Source of the DNA: Actinomyces bowdenii
GTDB lineage: Bacteria; Actinomycetota; Actinomycetes; Actinomycetales; Actinomycetaceae
DNA: 64,000 nucleotides
Direction of reading: 5' to 3'
NCBI RefSeq assembly: GCF_017592395.1
Contig: NZ_JAGFOU010000005.1
Span: forward strand, 78,545 to 142,544
Under the pieces are notes generated by a model. The model was given only the letters and a program-made list of their open reading frames with translations. It made no database searches and was not told where the DNA came from. The position numbers and the translations under genes are program-made. This document shows, in pieces, positions 18,332-26,638 of the stretch (its first letter is position 1; each line of letters begins with the position of its first letter).

Positions 18332-20986
18332 GTGAGCGACGACGTTGAACAGATCATCGGCAACGAGGGACTCACCGATGCGGTGGCCCCCGAGCGCATC
18401 CAGCCGGTGGACCTCCAGATGGAGATGCAGCGCTCCTACCTCGACTACGCCATGAGCGTCATCGTCGGGCGCGCCCTGCCCGACGTGCGCGATGGCCTCA
18501 AGCCGGTCCACCGCCGCGTCCTGTACGCCATGTACGACGGCGGCTACCGGCCCACCGCCTCCTTCTCCAAGTCCTCGCGCATCGTCGGGGACGTCATGGG
18601 CAACTACCACCCCCACGGCGATGGCGCCATCTACGACGCCCTGGCCCGACTGGTCCAGTGGTGGTCCCTGCGCTACCCGCTGGTGGCCGGGCAGGGGAAC
18701 TTCGGCACCCCCGGCAACCTGGGCCCCGCGGCCCCGCGGTACACCGAGTGCAAGATGGCCCCCCTGGCCATGGAGATGGTCCGCGATATCGACGAGGACA
18801 GCGTCGACTTCCAGGACAACTACGACGGGAAGAACCAGGAGCCGGTCATCCTGCCGGCCCGCTTCCCCAACCTCCTGGTCAACGGCTCGGAGGGCATCGC
18901 GGTGGGCATGGCCACCCGCATCCCGCCGCACAACCTGCGCGAGGTCGCCAGCGGCGTCCAGTGGTACCTGGAGCACCCCGGGGCCTCCCGCGAGGAGCTC
19001 CTCGAGGCCCTCATCGAGCGCATCCCCGGGCCGGACTTCCCCACGGGCGCCACCATCCTGGGCAGGCGCGGCATCGAGGACGCCTACCGCACCGGACGCG
19101 GATCGATCACCCAGCGGGCCGTGGTCAATGTCGAGGAGATCCAGGGGCGCCAGTGCCTGGTGGTCACCGAGCTGCCCTATCAGGTCAATCCCGACAACCT
19201 GGCCGACAAGATCGCCCAGCTCGTGCGCGACGGGCAGGTCACCGGCATCGCCGATATCCGCGATGAGACCTCCGGGCGCACCGGCCAGAGGCTGGTCATT
19301 GTCCTCAAGCGCGACGCCGTGGCCAAGGTGGTGCTCAACAACCTCTACAAGCGCACCCAGCTGCAGGACAACTTCCCCGCCAACATGCTGGCGCTGGTCG
19401 ACGGCGTGCCGCGCACTCTGAGCCTGGACGGCTTCGTGCGCCACTGGGTGTCCCACCAGATCGACGTCATCGTGCGCCGCTCCCGCTTCCGCCTGCGCAA
19501 GGCCGAGGAGCGCCTCCACATCCTCGAGGGCCTGCTCAAGGCCATCGACGCCCTGGACGCCGTCATCGCCCTCATCCGCAGGTCCCCCACCACCGAGGAG
19601 GCCCGCAGCGGCCTCATGGGACTGCTGGATGTTGATGAGGCCCAGGCCGAGGCCATCCTCTCCCTCCAGCTGCGGCGCCTGGCCGCCCTGGAGAGGCTGA
19701 AGATCCAGCAGGAGTCCGAGGAGCTGCGCGAGCGCGTGGCCGACCTGCGCGACATCATCGCCAGCCCCGAGCGCCAGCGCGGCATCGTCTCGACCGAGCT
19801 GGCGGAGATCGTGGAGAAGTTCGGCGATGAGCGCCGCACCCGGATCGTTCCCTTCGACGGCGAGATGAGCATGGAGGACCTCATCCCCGAGGAGGACGTG
19901 GTGGTGACCATCACCCGCTCGGGCTACGCCAAGCGCACCCGCACCGACTCCTACCGCTCCCAGCACCGGGGCGGCAAGGGCATCCGTGGCGCGGCCCTGC
20001 GCGAGGACGACGTCGTCGACCACTTCTTCGTCACCACCACCCACCGCTGGCTTCTGTTCTTCACCAACCTGGGCCGCGTCTACCGGGCCAAGGCCTATGA
20101 GCTGCCCGAGGGCGGCCGGGACTCCAAGGGCCAGCACGTGGCCAACCTCCTGGCCTTCCAGCCCGGCGAGCAGATCGCCCAGGTGATGGAGCTCCAGGAC
20201 TACGACCAGGCCGACTACCTGGTGCTGGCCACGCGGCGCGGACTGGTGAAGAAGACCCGCCTGAGCGACTACAACTCCAACCGCTCCGGCGGGGTCATCG
20301 CCATCAACCTGCGCCAGGACGCGCAGGGCAATCCCGATGAGCTCGTCTCGGCCGCGCTGCTGAGCGAGGGGCAGGACCTGCTCCTGGTCTCGCGTCACGG
20401 CCAGTCCCTGCGCTTCCATGCCGATGATGAGACCCTGCGCTCCACCGGGCGCGCCACCAGCGGTGTCACCGGCATGCGCTTCCGGGAGGGGGACTCGCTG
20501 CTGGCCATGGACGTCGTCGACCCCACCTGGCAGGAGGCCGACCTGTTCGTGGTCACCGAGGGCGGCTACGCCAAGCGCACGAATGTGGTCGACTACCCCG
20601 TCAAGGGCCGTGGCGGGCTGGGGGTCAAGGTGGCCAATCTGGTGGAGTCCCGCGGTGATCTCGTGGGCGCCCTCATGGTCACGGGCAAGGACGAGGTGCT
20701 GTGCATCATGGCCTCGGGCAAGGTGGTGCGCTCGGCCGTTGCCGAGGTCTCGCGCACCGGACGGGCCACGCAGGGAGTGACCTTCGCCAAGCCTGATGAG
20801 GGCGATCACATCATCGCGGTGGCCCGCAATGCCGAGCGGGAGCTGGAGGACGGCGCTCAGGAGGCGGGGCCGGTTGGGGGTGCGCCGCAGGGGCCGGCGC
20901 CGGAGCAGCAGGAGGCCGGCGCCTCTGACGCCTCGCAGGAGAGTGCGGTAGCGTTGGTCGCCGAGGAGAGTGAGGTCGAGGCATGA
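18332..20986 (+). CDS. gyrA: DNA gyrase subunit A
   Basis: DNA-cleaving subunit of gyrase, 884 residues. The winged-helix region has '[17 protein letters not shown]', the catalytic tyrosine is in 'APRYTEC' (Tyr137), and the GyrA box that allows DNA wrapping is '[10 protein letters not shown]'. Six blade-like repeats make up the C-terminal half, and the last 50 residues are an acidic, Gln/Ala-rich tail. The residue matching E. coli Ser83 in the quinolone-resistance region is Gly98, where most bacteria have Ser or Ala. Start at 18332 is GTG. It overlaps the DUF3566 gene by 4 bases (ATGA). Confidence 0.97.
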   Translation: MSDDVEQIIGNEGLTDAVAPERIQPVDLQMEMQRSYLDYAMSVIVGRALPDVRDGLKPVHRRVLYAMYDGGYRPTASFSKSSRIVGDVMGNYHPHGDGAIYDALARLVQWWSLRYPLVAGQGNFGTPGNLGPAAPRYTECKMAPLAMEMVRDIDEDSVDFQDNYDGKNQEPVILPARFPNLLVNGSEGIAVGMATRIPPHNLREVASGVQWYLEHPGASREELLEALIERIPGPDFPTGATILGRRGIEDAYRTGRGSITQRAVVNVEEIQGRQCLVVTELPYQVNPDNLADKIAQLVRDGQVTGIADIRDETSGRTGQRLVIVLKRDAVAKVVLNNLYKRTQLQDNFPANMLALVDGVPRTLSLDGFVRHWVSHQIDVIVRRSRFRLRKAEERLHILEGLLKAIDALDAVIALIRRSPTTEEARSGLMGLLDVDEAQAEAILSLQLRRLAALERLKIQQESEELRERVADLRDIIASPERQRGIVSTELAEIVEKFGDERRTRIVPFDGEMSMEDLIPEEDVVVTITRSGYAKRTRTDSYRSQHRGGKGIRGAALREDDVVDHFFVTTTHRWLLFFTNLGRVYRAKAYELPEGGRDSKGQHVANLLAFQPGEQIAQVMELQDYDQADYLVLATRRGLVKKTRLSDYNSNRSGGVIAINLRQDAQGNPDELVSAALLSEGQDLLLVSRHGQSLRFHADDETLRSTGRATSGVTGMRFREGDSLLAMDVVDPTWQEADLFVVTEGGYAKRTNVVDYPVKGRGGLGVKVANLVESRGDLVGALMVTGKDEVLCIMASGKVVRSAVAEVSRTGRATQGVTFAKPDEGDHIIAVARNAERELEDGAQEAGPVGGAPQGPAPEQQEAGASDASQESAVALVAEESEVEA

Positions 20987-21477
20987 GCCAACCGTTGTCC
21001 ATCCCGCCCAGCGGCGAGCAGTCCCAGCAGTCCGGGTCCTCCGAGTCCATCGCGGACGCGGTCGGCTCCGGGCCCGCCCCGGTCAAGAAGTCCAAGAAGA
21101 CCATCGCCGGCCCCCGGCGGGTGCGCCTGGCGCTGACCCGGGTGGACCCCTGGTCGGTGATGAAGGCCGCCTTCCTGCTCAGCTTCGCCGCGGGGATCAT
21201 GATGATCGTGGCCACCGCCTTCGTGTGGTTCATGCTCGACGCCATGCACGTGTTCTCCAACATCGAGGGCCTGGTGGGCAAGGTCGCCGGTGAGGAGTCC
21301 AACGCCTTCAAGGCGCTGGTGGCCTACCTCGCGCTGCCGCAGGCCATGGCGATGGCGACGATCATCGCGGTGGTCAACATCGTCCTCATGACGGCCCTGA
21401 CGACGATCGGCGCCTTCCTCTACAACATCACCGCCACGCTCGTCGGTGGGATTCATCTCACGCTGGCGGACGAGTAG
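20983..21477 (+). CDS. DUF3566 transmembrane protein
   Basis: Actinobacterial membrane protein of 164 residues, normally found directly after gyrA (Rv0007 is the mycobacterial relative). The first 60 residues are polar. '[21 protein letters not shown]' starts the DUF3566 domain, with two long hydrophobic segments (about 62-88 and 112-150). Its function is unknown. Start ATG overlaps the gyrA stop, so it is co-translated with gyrase. Confidence 0.88.
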   Translation: MSQPLSIPPSGEQSQQSGSSESIADAVGSGPAPVKKSKKTIAGPRRVRLALTRVDPWSVMKAAFLLSFAAGIMMIVATAFVWFMLDAMHVFSNIEGLVGKVAGEESNAFKALVAYLALPQAMAMATIIAVVNIVLMTALTTIGAFLYNITATLVGGIHLTLADE

Positions 21478-21525
21478 CGGATTTGGCCTCCGGGGAGGGC
21501 ATGGGATACTCTCTCCTGGTCGCAA

Positions 21526-21599
21526 GGGCCTATAGCTCAGTTGGTTAGAGCGCATCCCTGATAAGGATGAGGTCGCTGGTTCGAGTCCAGCTAGGCCCA
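21526..21599 (+). tRNA. tRNA-Ile (GAT)
   Basis: A complete cloverleaf can be folded. The acceptor arm GGGCCTA pairs with TAGGCCC, the D arm contains 'AGCTCAGTTGG', the anticodon stem CATCC/GGATG has loop CTGATAA (anticodon GAT at 21560-21562), and the T arm has GGTTCGAGTCC. The CCA end is not encoded. Confidence 0.97.
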
Positions 21600-21628
21600 C
21601 TGCCCGCGGTGACACGGTAGGAGGTTTC

Positions 21629-21763
21629 ATGCGGAACCGGACGGTCGTGACAGCCGCGGTTTTCTCATTCCTGGCCGCGGCCGGTTACACCGCCTGGCTG
21701 AGGTTCGAGGCGGCCCGCATGGAGCGGGCGGCCTGGGCGGAGGTCACTGATCCGGTGGACTGA
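21629..21763 (+). CDS. DLW-39 family small protein
   Basis: A 44-residue protein, 'MRNRTVVTAAVFSFLAAAGY' onward, with one hydrophobic segment (5-22) and a charged tail ending 'VTDPVD'. It matches the small actinobacterial DLW-39 family, which is typically encoded between the tRNA-Ile and tRNA-Ala genes near gyrA, exactly as here. GTAGGAGG lies 5 bases before the ATG. Function unknown. Too short for many gene finders. Confidence 0.85.
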   Translation: MRNRTVVTAAVFSFLAAAGYTAWLRFEAARMERAAWAEVTDPVD

Positions 21764-21790
21764 GGCCCGGCTCCCTCCGGGGAACCCCTC

Positions 21791-21863
21791 GGGGCCATGG
21801 CGCAATTGGTAGCGCACCTGCTTTGCAAGCAGGGGGTTACGGGTTCGAGTCCCGTTGGCTCCA
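21791..21863 (+). tRNA. tRNA-Ala (TGC)
   Basis: Acceptor GGGGCCA pairs with TGGCTCC (with one G-T pair), the anticodon stem CCTGC/GCAGG has loop TTTGCAA (anticodon TGC at 21824-21826), and the T arm has GGGTTCGAGTCCC. CCA is encoded at 21864-21866. Confidence 0.97.
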
Positions 21864-21866
21864 CCA

Positions 21867-22494
21867 CGAAGGCGCCGTAATGACGGTGATTCCAGGCATC
21901 TCCGCACTCCCCGGAGTATTCTCCCGGTAATAGTGGCAGCCAGGATGATTCACAGAGGCAGAATCCCTTGGTTTTCGCTGGACCGCCCGCGTTTCGCTGG
22001 GTCACTCGTATCATGCTGGCCCGAATAGTGCCATCCGGGCCAGCGCAGTACGAGTGACCCAGCAGCAATCGGGTCACCCAGCGCACTGGGCCGGTGCGGA
22101 GCGGGCGTCCAGGCCGTGGCCTTGTTGCGCGAGGCGATCTGCGCTGGCCCTATCCCATTCAGCGCGCACACCGCATCGGGCAGCAGGGCCTGGCAGTATG
22201 ACTGGCAGTATGAGGAGTGATCATCGTGCGATGTCCGCTCCAGTGGGTTGTAGGAGATTCCTCGAGGGGCCACACGGTGACCGCGTCCACGCTCAGCGCG
22301 GGTCGGCGACGACCGGCGGAGACACCCCCTATGGGGCCCTGCTCCCGGTCCTTGGATCCCTGCCAGTCCCTCGGCTTCCACATAGGCAGGACATGGCACT
22401 GCAAGGACTGAGCAGAGATAAGGGTTGGAGGTAGAGGTAGATGGCGTGCCCCGAACCCCCGGTGCTAGAATTTCCCCCGTAAAGGAAAACTCGG
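21867..22494. other. Intergenic region with a large imperfect palindrome
   Basis: No convincing gene is seen in these 628 bases; the open frames show no domains or ribosome binding sites. A 108-bp imperfect palindrome occupies 21976-22083 (separate entry). A -10-like TAGAAT at 22466-22471 probably serves the small gene at 22495. Confidence 0.5.
21976..22083. repeat. 108-bp imperfect palindrome (MITE-like hairpin)
   Basis: The core is a perfect 15-bp inverted repeat (21996-22010 with 22049-22063, starting GCTGGGTCACTCGTA), closed by an inner 9-bp stem (22015-22023 with 22036-22044). The outer flanks also match in inverted form, ending in CGCTGG at 21976 and CCAGCG at 22083. It could be a small non-autonomous mobile element, a strong transcription stop or a protein-binding hairpin. 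Confidence 0.6.
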
Positions 22495-22674
22495 ATGAAT
22501 CGCATCGCCTTCTCGGTGACCGTTCTGGCCATCATCACCTTCATTGGCGGCATCCTGTGGCTCACCAGCACATCAGTGGCGGGCACAGCCGCCCACGCCA
22601 TCACCTGGGGCCTGTGGGGCATCAGTTTCGCGGTCAGCCTCATCGCGGTGGGAATCGCCGTCCGACGACGCTGA
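22495..22674 (+). CDS. Small two-helix membrane protein
   Basis: A 59-residue protein I do not recognise. It has two hydrophobic segments (about 5-22 'AFSVTVLAIITFIGGILWL' and 36-55 'WGLWGISFAVSLIAVGIAV') and ends in Arg-Arg-Arg, so both ends are probably cytoplasmic. Support for a real gene is the clear hydrophobic pattern, 'aaagga' upstream of the ATG and a TAGAAT -10 at 22466-22471. It stands alone between the tRNA-Ala region and the convergent stress operon. Confidence 0.6.
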   Translation: MNRIAFSVTVLAIITFIGGILWLTSTSVAGTAAHAITWGLWGISFAVSLIAVGIAVRRR

Positions 22675-22822
22675 GGCAACCGTCCGAAGGCGCGGTCATA
22701 GCCCGCTACCGCGCATTGCGTGCGGCTCCGCTCTTGCAGGACCTCCAGCGAGTGCAGTGCCAGGGTCCTGGCAGGGATGGTCGCCTGGCGACCGCGGGAT
22801 GGGCGATCATGCCGCCCGGGCC

Positions 22823-23689
22823 TCAGGCCGGCTCGGGCGGGGCGTAGGAGAGCCGGTCGAAGATCAGCACGCTCTGCGTGATCAGGCCACTGCTGACGGT
22901 GAAGAGCTCGGCGGCTGGAGCCGTGGAGGTGGTGGCCGTCTGCGGGTAGTAGAACAGAGCGACGCGCTGCCCATCGGAGAACTCGGCGATCTCGCTGATA
23001 CCGGTGAGGCTGGGGGCGAAACCGCCGATGAACGCCCGGTAGGCCTCCTTGCCCTCAAGGTCGATGCCCGGGGCGCGGCAGGTGATGGTGTCAGCCACGC
23101 AGCTCATCGCGCCCTCGATGTCCCCGCTCGTCCAGGCGCGGTGGTACCTGCGCACGACCCCGTAGGCGTTGCTGGTCTCAGGGCTGTGGGACATGTGCCC
23201 CTCCTCTGCTCGTTTCTGCTTGTTGCGGTAGGGGTGGGCGGTGGCGCGCTCATCCCGGTCCGGGAGCGGCTGCCAGCTCTCCGGCCCCGCATCGCCTCCC
23301 GCCCCGGCGATCGCCAGGCGCGGCAGGAAGTTCGCCCACCCGTCGGCGTGCCCGGGCACCTGCGTCTCGGGCAGGTCCCAGTGGCGAAGATCCACCCTTG
23401 TGCCGCCGTCGATCGCGGTGAGACGGAACTCGACCCGCGAGGCCCCCGGGGCCAGCACCTCACTGCCGGCGAACCCCCAGGAGACCACCACCAGGTGCGG
23501 GCGCTCGACGCGCAGGTACTCGCCCCGAACGGGGTGCCCCGCGATATTGACGCTGAACCTGCCTCCGGGCACCGGATCGAGATCGGCGTGCTGGCCCATC
23601 CAGGCCGTCATGCCCCCATCGGTGGTCAGGTACTCGAAGACCGCTTCGGGCGGGGCTCCGATCTCGATGGAGTCGCGGAACTCAGCCAC
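22823..23689 (-). CDS. AHSA1/SRPBCC protein fused in frame to a SnoaL-like domain
   Basis: The 288-residue frame holds two domains that are normally separate proteins. Residues 1-150 are an AHSA1/START-like (SRPBCC) domain ('VAEFRDSIEIGAPPEAVFEYLT', 'PGGRFSV', 'TRVDLRHW'). Residues about 170-285 are a SnoaL/NTF2-like domain ('YHRAWTSGDIEGAMSCVADTI', 'AYRAFIGGF', 'VALFYYPQ'). Both are ligand-binding folds with no clear substrate here. No stop separates them, but a strong ribosome site GAGGAGGGG stands before an internal ATG at 23194 (Met166). The second domain may therefore also be made alone. The GTG start at 23689 overlaps the ArsR gene by 8 bases, a common ArsR-SRPBCC pairing. Confidence 0.75.
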   Translation of the reverse strand: MAEFRDSIEIGAPPEAVFEYLTTDGGMTAWMGQHADLDPVPGGRFSVNIAGHPVRGEYLRVERPHLVVVSWGFAGSEVLAPGASRVEFRLTAIDGGTRVDLRHWDLPETQVPGHADGWANFLPRLAIAGAGGDAGPESWQPLPDRDERATAHPYRNKQKRAEEGHMSHSPETSNAYGVVRRYHRAWTSGDIEGAMSCVADTITCRAPGIDLEGKEAYRAFIGGFAPSLTGISEIAEFSDGQRVALFYYPQTATTSTAPAAELFTVSSGLITQSVLIFDRLSYAPPEPA

Positions 23690-24062
23690 GGCCGACCACC
23701 TCCCCCGATGCGACTCCCGGTCTGGCTCCGGGTCCGGCTTCCGCCGCTCCCGACTCCACCGCGGCCTTGAGATCGGCCAGCCGGCTCGGCCAGAAGTCAT
23801 CGAGGTAGGAGCGCACCGCCGCCAGGCCATCGGTCCTGACGGCGAACAGGTGGCGCGTGCCCTGCCTGCTCTCCACCGCGAGCCCGGCCCTGCGCAGCAC
23901 CCGGAGATGGTGGGAGGTCGTCTGCTGCGACAGGCCGAGCTCCTCGGCGATCGAGCCCACCGCCTGCGGACAGGAGCGGATGACCCGCAGGATCGCGCGC
24001 CGATTCCCATCGGCCAGCGCCCTCAGTGCGAGATCAAGGTCCTTCGCGGCCTCAGCGCTCAC
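23682..24062 (-). CDS. ArsR-family transcriptional regulator
   Basis: Winged-helix repressor of 126 residues. The ArsR core is 'LRALADGNRRAILRVI' followed by 'AEELGLSQQTTSHHLRVLRRAGLAVESRQGTRHLFAV', with the recognition helix in 'LSQQTTSHHLRVL'. No Cys-rich metal site (such as CVC) is visible, so a small organic signal or none is more likely than a metal. GTG start at 24062 after a GGGGAGGG stretch. It is first in an operon with the AHSA1-SnoaL gene and probably represses its own promoter through the operator at 24105-24120. Confidence 0.85.
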   Translation of the reverse strand: MSAEAAKDLDLALRALADGNRRAILRVIRSCPQAVGSIAEELGLSQQTTSHHLRVLRRAGLAVESRQGTRHLFAVRTDGLAAVRSYLDDFWPSRLADLKAAVESGAAEAGPGARPGVASGEVVGRG

Positions 24063-24104
24063 AAGCAGCCCTCCCCCCGGTTGAAGCGACTGCCACACCT
24101 TAAC

Positions 24105-24120
24105 ACAAGTAGATGCTTGT
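24105..24120. promoter_or_regulatory. Putative ArsR operator
   Basis: Inverted repeat ACAAG-n6-CTTGT in an A/T-rich patch (to about 24137) about 45 bases upstream of the arsR start. Sequences such as 'tatatgtac' beside it could be the arsR promoter on the minus strand. Assignment is by position. Confidence 0.45.
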
Positions 24121-24285
24121 ACATATAGGAATAAGTGGATTGTGGGCACGGCCGGCCCGGACAACCCCGGCCCTCGGGTGACTAGACTCGGATAGGCGGC
24201 CGGCGGGATCGCCTCACTGGATCGCAACCGGATCGCGGCATGCCCCTGCCCGACCTCCTCCTTCCTGTGACCCCGGGAGTACTGC

Positions 24286-24732
24286 ATGAATCGACCACTA
24301 TCGAGGAAGCACCGTGGGGACGAGCGCGTGGCGATAGCCGGGACGCTGGCCAGCCTCATCCTCATGGTTCTCAGTGCCTGGCTGCTCATCAGCCCCGCGC
24401 TCACCATCCTTGTGCTCTGGCAGGTCACCGCTGTCATCTTCATCGGCCTGTCACTCATCCCGCTGGCGCCGGCCACGGGGAGCGACCTGCGTTGGATCAG
24501 CGCCTACGGATGGGTGCCACCGCTGCTGGTGGGCCTGGTCGGCATCCAGCTCGCGGTCTCGGCCCTGGCCCTGCAGCAGGAGCCCAGCCGGGATCTGAGC
24601 ACCTCGGCCATCCTGGGGCAGGTAGCCCTGGGCGTGCTGCTGTCCTGGCTGCTCATGCAAGTCAGCTTCGCCGACATCTACGCGCTGGTCGTGGCCGTCG
24701 CCTTCCAGGTCCTCCAGGGCCTGGCCCGATAG
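24286..24732 (+). CDS. Membrane protein resembling DUF1345
   Basis: A 148-residue protein with four hydrophobic segments (about 17-36, 41-60, 75-95 and 108-145). The end 'GVLLSWLLMQVSFADIYAL' resembles the SW-x(2)-H-T-x(2)-Y-A signature of DUF1345 proteins, although the His is replaced, and the protein is shorter than usual for that family. 'GGGAG' lies upstream of the ATG. Function unknown. It diverges from the arsR operon across a 223-bp spacer, so it could share its operator. Confidence 0.6.
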   Translation: MNRPLSRKHRGDERVAIAGTLASLILMVLSAWLLISPALTILVLWQVTAVIFIGLSLIPLAPATGSDLRWISAYGWVPPLLVGLVGIQLAVSALALQQEPSRDLSTSAILGQVALGVLLSWLLMQVSFADIYALVVAVAFQVLQGLAR

Positions 24733-24824
24733 GCCCGGTCTGAGGGGCGCAGTCCAGGCGGTGCACTGAGGGGCGCCAGTGGATAAGGTTGACCTCAGTT
24801 GTATGAGCAGCAGGAGATGACGCC

Positions 24825-25583
24825 ATGACCAACAGTTGGGAGATCTACGACGCCCTCATCGAGGCCCTGCCCGACGGCATCGCCGTCACCGCGGTGGGTC
24901 AGGGGCAGCGCTGGACCCGGGTGCTTAACTCCGCCGGCTCCGTGGGCTCGGCGTGGACCATGGATGTCCGCAGTCGTCCCGCCATCGCCGCCCCGCCCCT
25001 GGAGGGCCGCCCCCTGCGCGACGTCGCCGCCCTGGTGAAGTCCTGGAACCTCGCCGAGGCCAGCATCGGGCAGGCCGCCATCAACTCCTGGTACTCCGCA
25101 CCGGCCACAGCCTCCGGCAATGGCTTCGTCCCCACCGGTGAGGGCCTGACCTGGGCCCAGGTCTTCGACCCCTACCGCGAGGAGATCATCGGCAAGCGGG
25201 TCGCCGTCGTCGGCCACTTCCCCTTCGCCGAGAAGGCCCTGGCGGGAGCCGGCGAGTACATCTGCCTGGAGCGCATCCTCCACCCCGGCGACTACCCGGA
25301 CACCGCCTGCGAGTACCTGCTCCCCGAGTGCGACATCGTCTTCATCTCCTCCTCCAGCTTCGTCAACAAGACCGCGCCGCGACTCATCGCCCTGGCCGGG
25401 TCGGCGCACACGGTGCTCGTGGGCCCCTCCACGCCGCTGCACCCCCTGCTCCTGGACGCCGGGGTGGACACCATCACCGGATTCATCGCGGAGCCCGCCC
25501 CCGTGGAGCCGGAGGCCTTCAACCGGCTGGTGGCCGCCGGCGACATCGGCCCGGGCTACCGCGTCCACCAGCACCGGGGCTGA
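24825..25583 (+). CDS. DUF364/DUF4213 protein (putative metal-chelate handling)
   Basis: A 252-residue cytoplasmic protein with an N-terminal DUF4213-like domain ('WEIYDALIEALPDGI', 'AEASIGQAAINSWY') and a C-terminal Rossmann-like DUF364 domain ('GKRVAVVGHFPFAEKAL', 'CDIVFISSSSFVNKT', 'VGPSTPLHPLLLDAGVDTITG'). Members of this group are suggested to handle chelated heavy metals or metallophores, but the biochemistry is unproven. AGGAG precedes the ATG. It stands alone, with a convergent neighbour downstream. Confidence 0.8.
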   Translation: MTNSWEIYDALIEALPDGIAVTAVGQGQRWTRVLNSAGSVGSAWTMDVRSRPAIAAPPLEGRPLRDVAALVKSWNLAEASIGQAAINSWYSAPATASGNGFVPTGEGLTWAQVFDPYREEIIGKRVAVVGHFPFAEKALAGAGEYICLERILHPGDYPDTACEYLLPECDIVFISSSSFVNKTAPRLIALAGSAHTVLVGPSTPLHPLLLDAGVDTITGFIAEPAPVEPEAFNRLVAAGDIGPGYRVHQHRG

Positions 25584-25637
25584 GAAGCGCTGTGGGCGGC
25601 AGGCGATCAGCCCGCGGCATCCGGGACCACCGCGAGG

Positions 25638-26540
25638 CTACTGCGCGCGCAGGGCCGCCAGGTCGATCCTGGTCATGCCCATGAGCGCCGCGTACTGCCG
25701 GGGGCTGAGCATGGACAGCTCGGCAGGCGAGGGCAGCACCTGCCAGCTCACCCCGAAGCGGTCCTGGCACCAGCCGCAGCGCTCCGCCTCGGGCACCGCC
25801 GAGAGCCTCTCCCAGTAGTAGTCGATCTCCCCCTGCGTCTCGGCGCGGATCATCAGGGAGCTGCCGGCAGTGAAGTCGAAGGGCATCGGGGCACTGGAGT
25901 CCATCGCCGTCATCCACTGCCCTCCCAACTGGGCGTCGGAGAACAGGACAAGGGCCTCGTCGTCGGGGTAGGACTCGCGCCTGCCCAGCTCAGAGCCCGG
26001 GAAGACGCCGAGGTAGTAGTCCACCGCCTCGCGCGCTCCCCGCGAGCCGGGGCCGAAGAGCAGGCTGGGCAGGATGAAGGGCCGCGGCTCGCCCCGCGGA
26101 TCGGTGAGGATCAGTTGCCAGTTGATGCCGTAGCGGTCCTCCAGCCAGCCGTAGCACTCGGAGAAGGGGTAGGCCCCCAGGGGCATGCGCACCTCGCCGC
26201 CATCCGAGAGCGCGGCCCAGAGGCGCCGCGCGGCCCCGGGCGCGTCCTGGATGACCGCCGGATCGAGATTGACCATGAGGCTGATGCTCGGTGTGGGCCG
26301 AAGCTCGGGGCCGGCATTGATCAGGCCCACCTCGATGCCATCGAAGGACAGCACCGCGGTCAGTGTCTTGCCCGCCATGGCCGCCACCTGCGCCGGCGCC
26401 TGCGGCGGGACCTGGGCCGGGTGGCTCGAGCGGTGGAGGACACTCACCTGTGAGCCAATGGTGCCGAAGGCCTCGATGTAGAAGGTGAGGGCCTGGTCCG
26501 CCGTCCCCGGCATGCAGAAATATGGTGTGACGAGCTGCAT
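25638..26540 (-). CDS. Tandem VOC (PhnB-like) protein
   Basis: A 300-residue protein of two PhnB/3-demethylubiquinone methyltransferase-like VOC domains. Domain 1 starts 'LVTPYFCMPGTADQALTFYIEAF' and ends 'YGWLEDRYGINWQLILTD'. Domain 2 spans 'PSLLFG...AREAVDYYLGVFPGSEL' to 'WCQDRFGVSWQVLPS'. Such proteins form ligand- or metal-binding barrels, but the substrate cannot be told. The ATG at 26540 has no ribosome site and is preceded by TAGCAT-N6, which suggests a leaderless transcript. Confidence 0.85.
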   Translation of the reverse strand: MQLVTPYFCMPGTADQALTFYIEAFGTIGSQVSVLHRSSHPAQVPPQAPAQVAAMAGKTLTAVLSFDGIEVGLINAGPELRPTPSISLMVNLDPAVIQDAPGAARRLWAALSDGGEVRMPLGAYPFSECYGWLEDRYGINWQLILTDPRGEPRPFILPSLLFGPGSRGAREAVDYYLGVFPGSELGRRESYPDDEALVLFSDAQLGGQWMTAMDSSAPMPFDFTAGSSLMIRAETQGEIDYYWERLSAVPEAERCGWCQDRFGVSWQVLPSPAELSMLSPRQYAALMGMTRIDLAALRAQ

Positions 26541-26546
26541 ATTTCG

Positions 26547-26552
26547 ATGCTA
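26547..26552 (-). promoter_or_regulatory. Leaderless-type -10 box of the VOC gene
   Basis: TAGCAT on the minus strand, exactly 6 bases before the ATG at 26540. Confidence 0.5.
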
Positions 26553-26638
26553 CAGCACTCGCCATCCTCCCCTGGGTGGCTGATGCTGTGGCTGGAAACG
26601 GGCGGGCAGGCGCCGGCCCGGGGCGTCGAGGACCCGGC

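Noticed and set aside
18077..20809. 910-residue open frame antisense to gyrA
   Set aside because: Arises from high-GC codon bias opposite a real gene; its translation is Gly/Ala/Val/His-rich with no domain.
21950..22399. 149-residue minus-strand frame downstream of tRNA-Ala
   Set aside because: Crosses the 108-bp palindrome, has no ribosome site and no domain.
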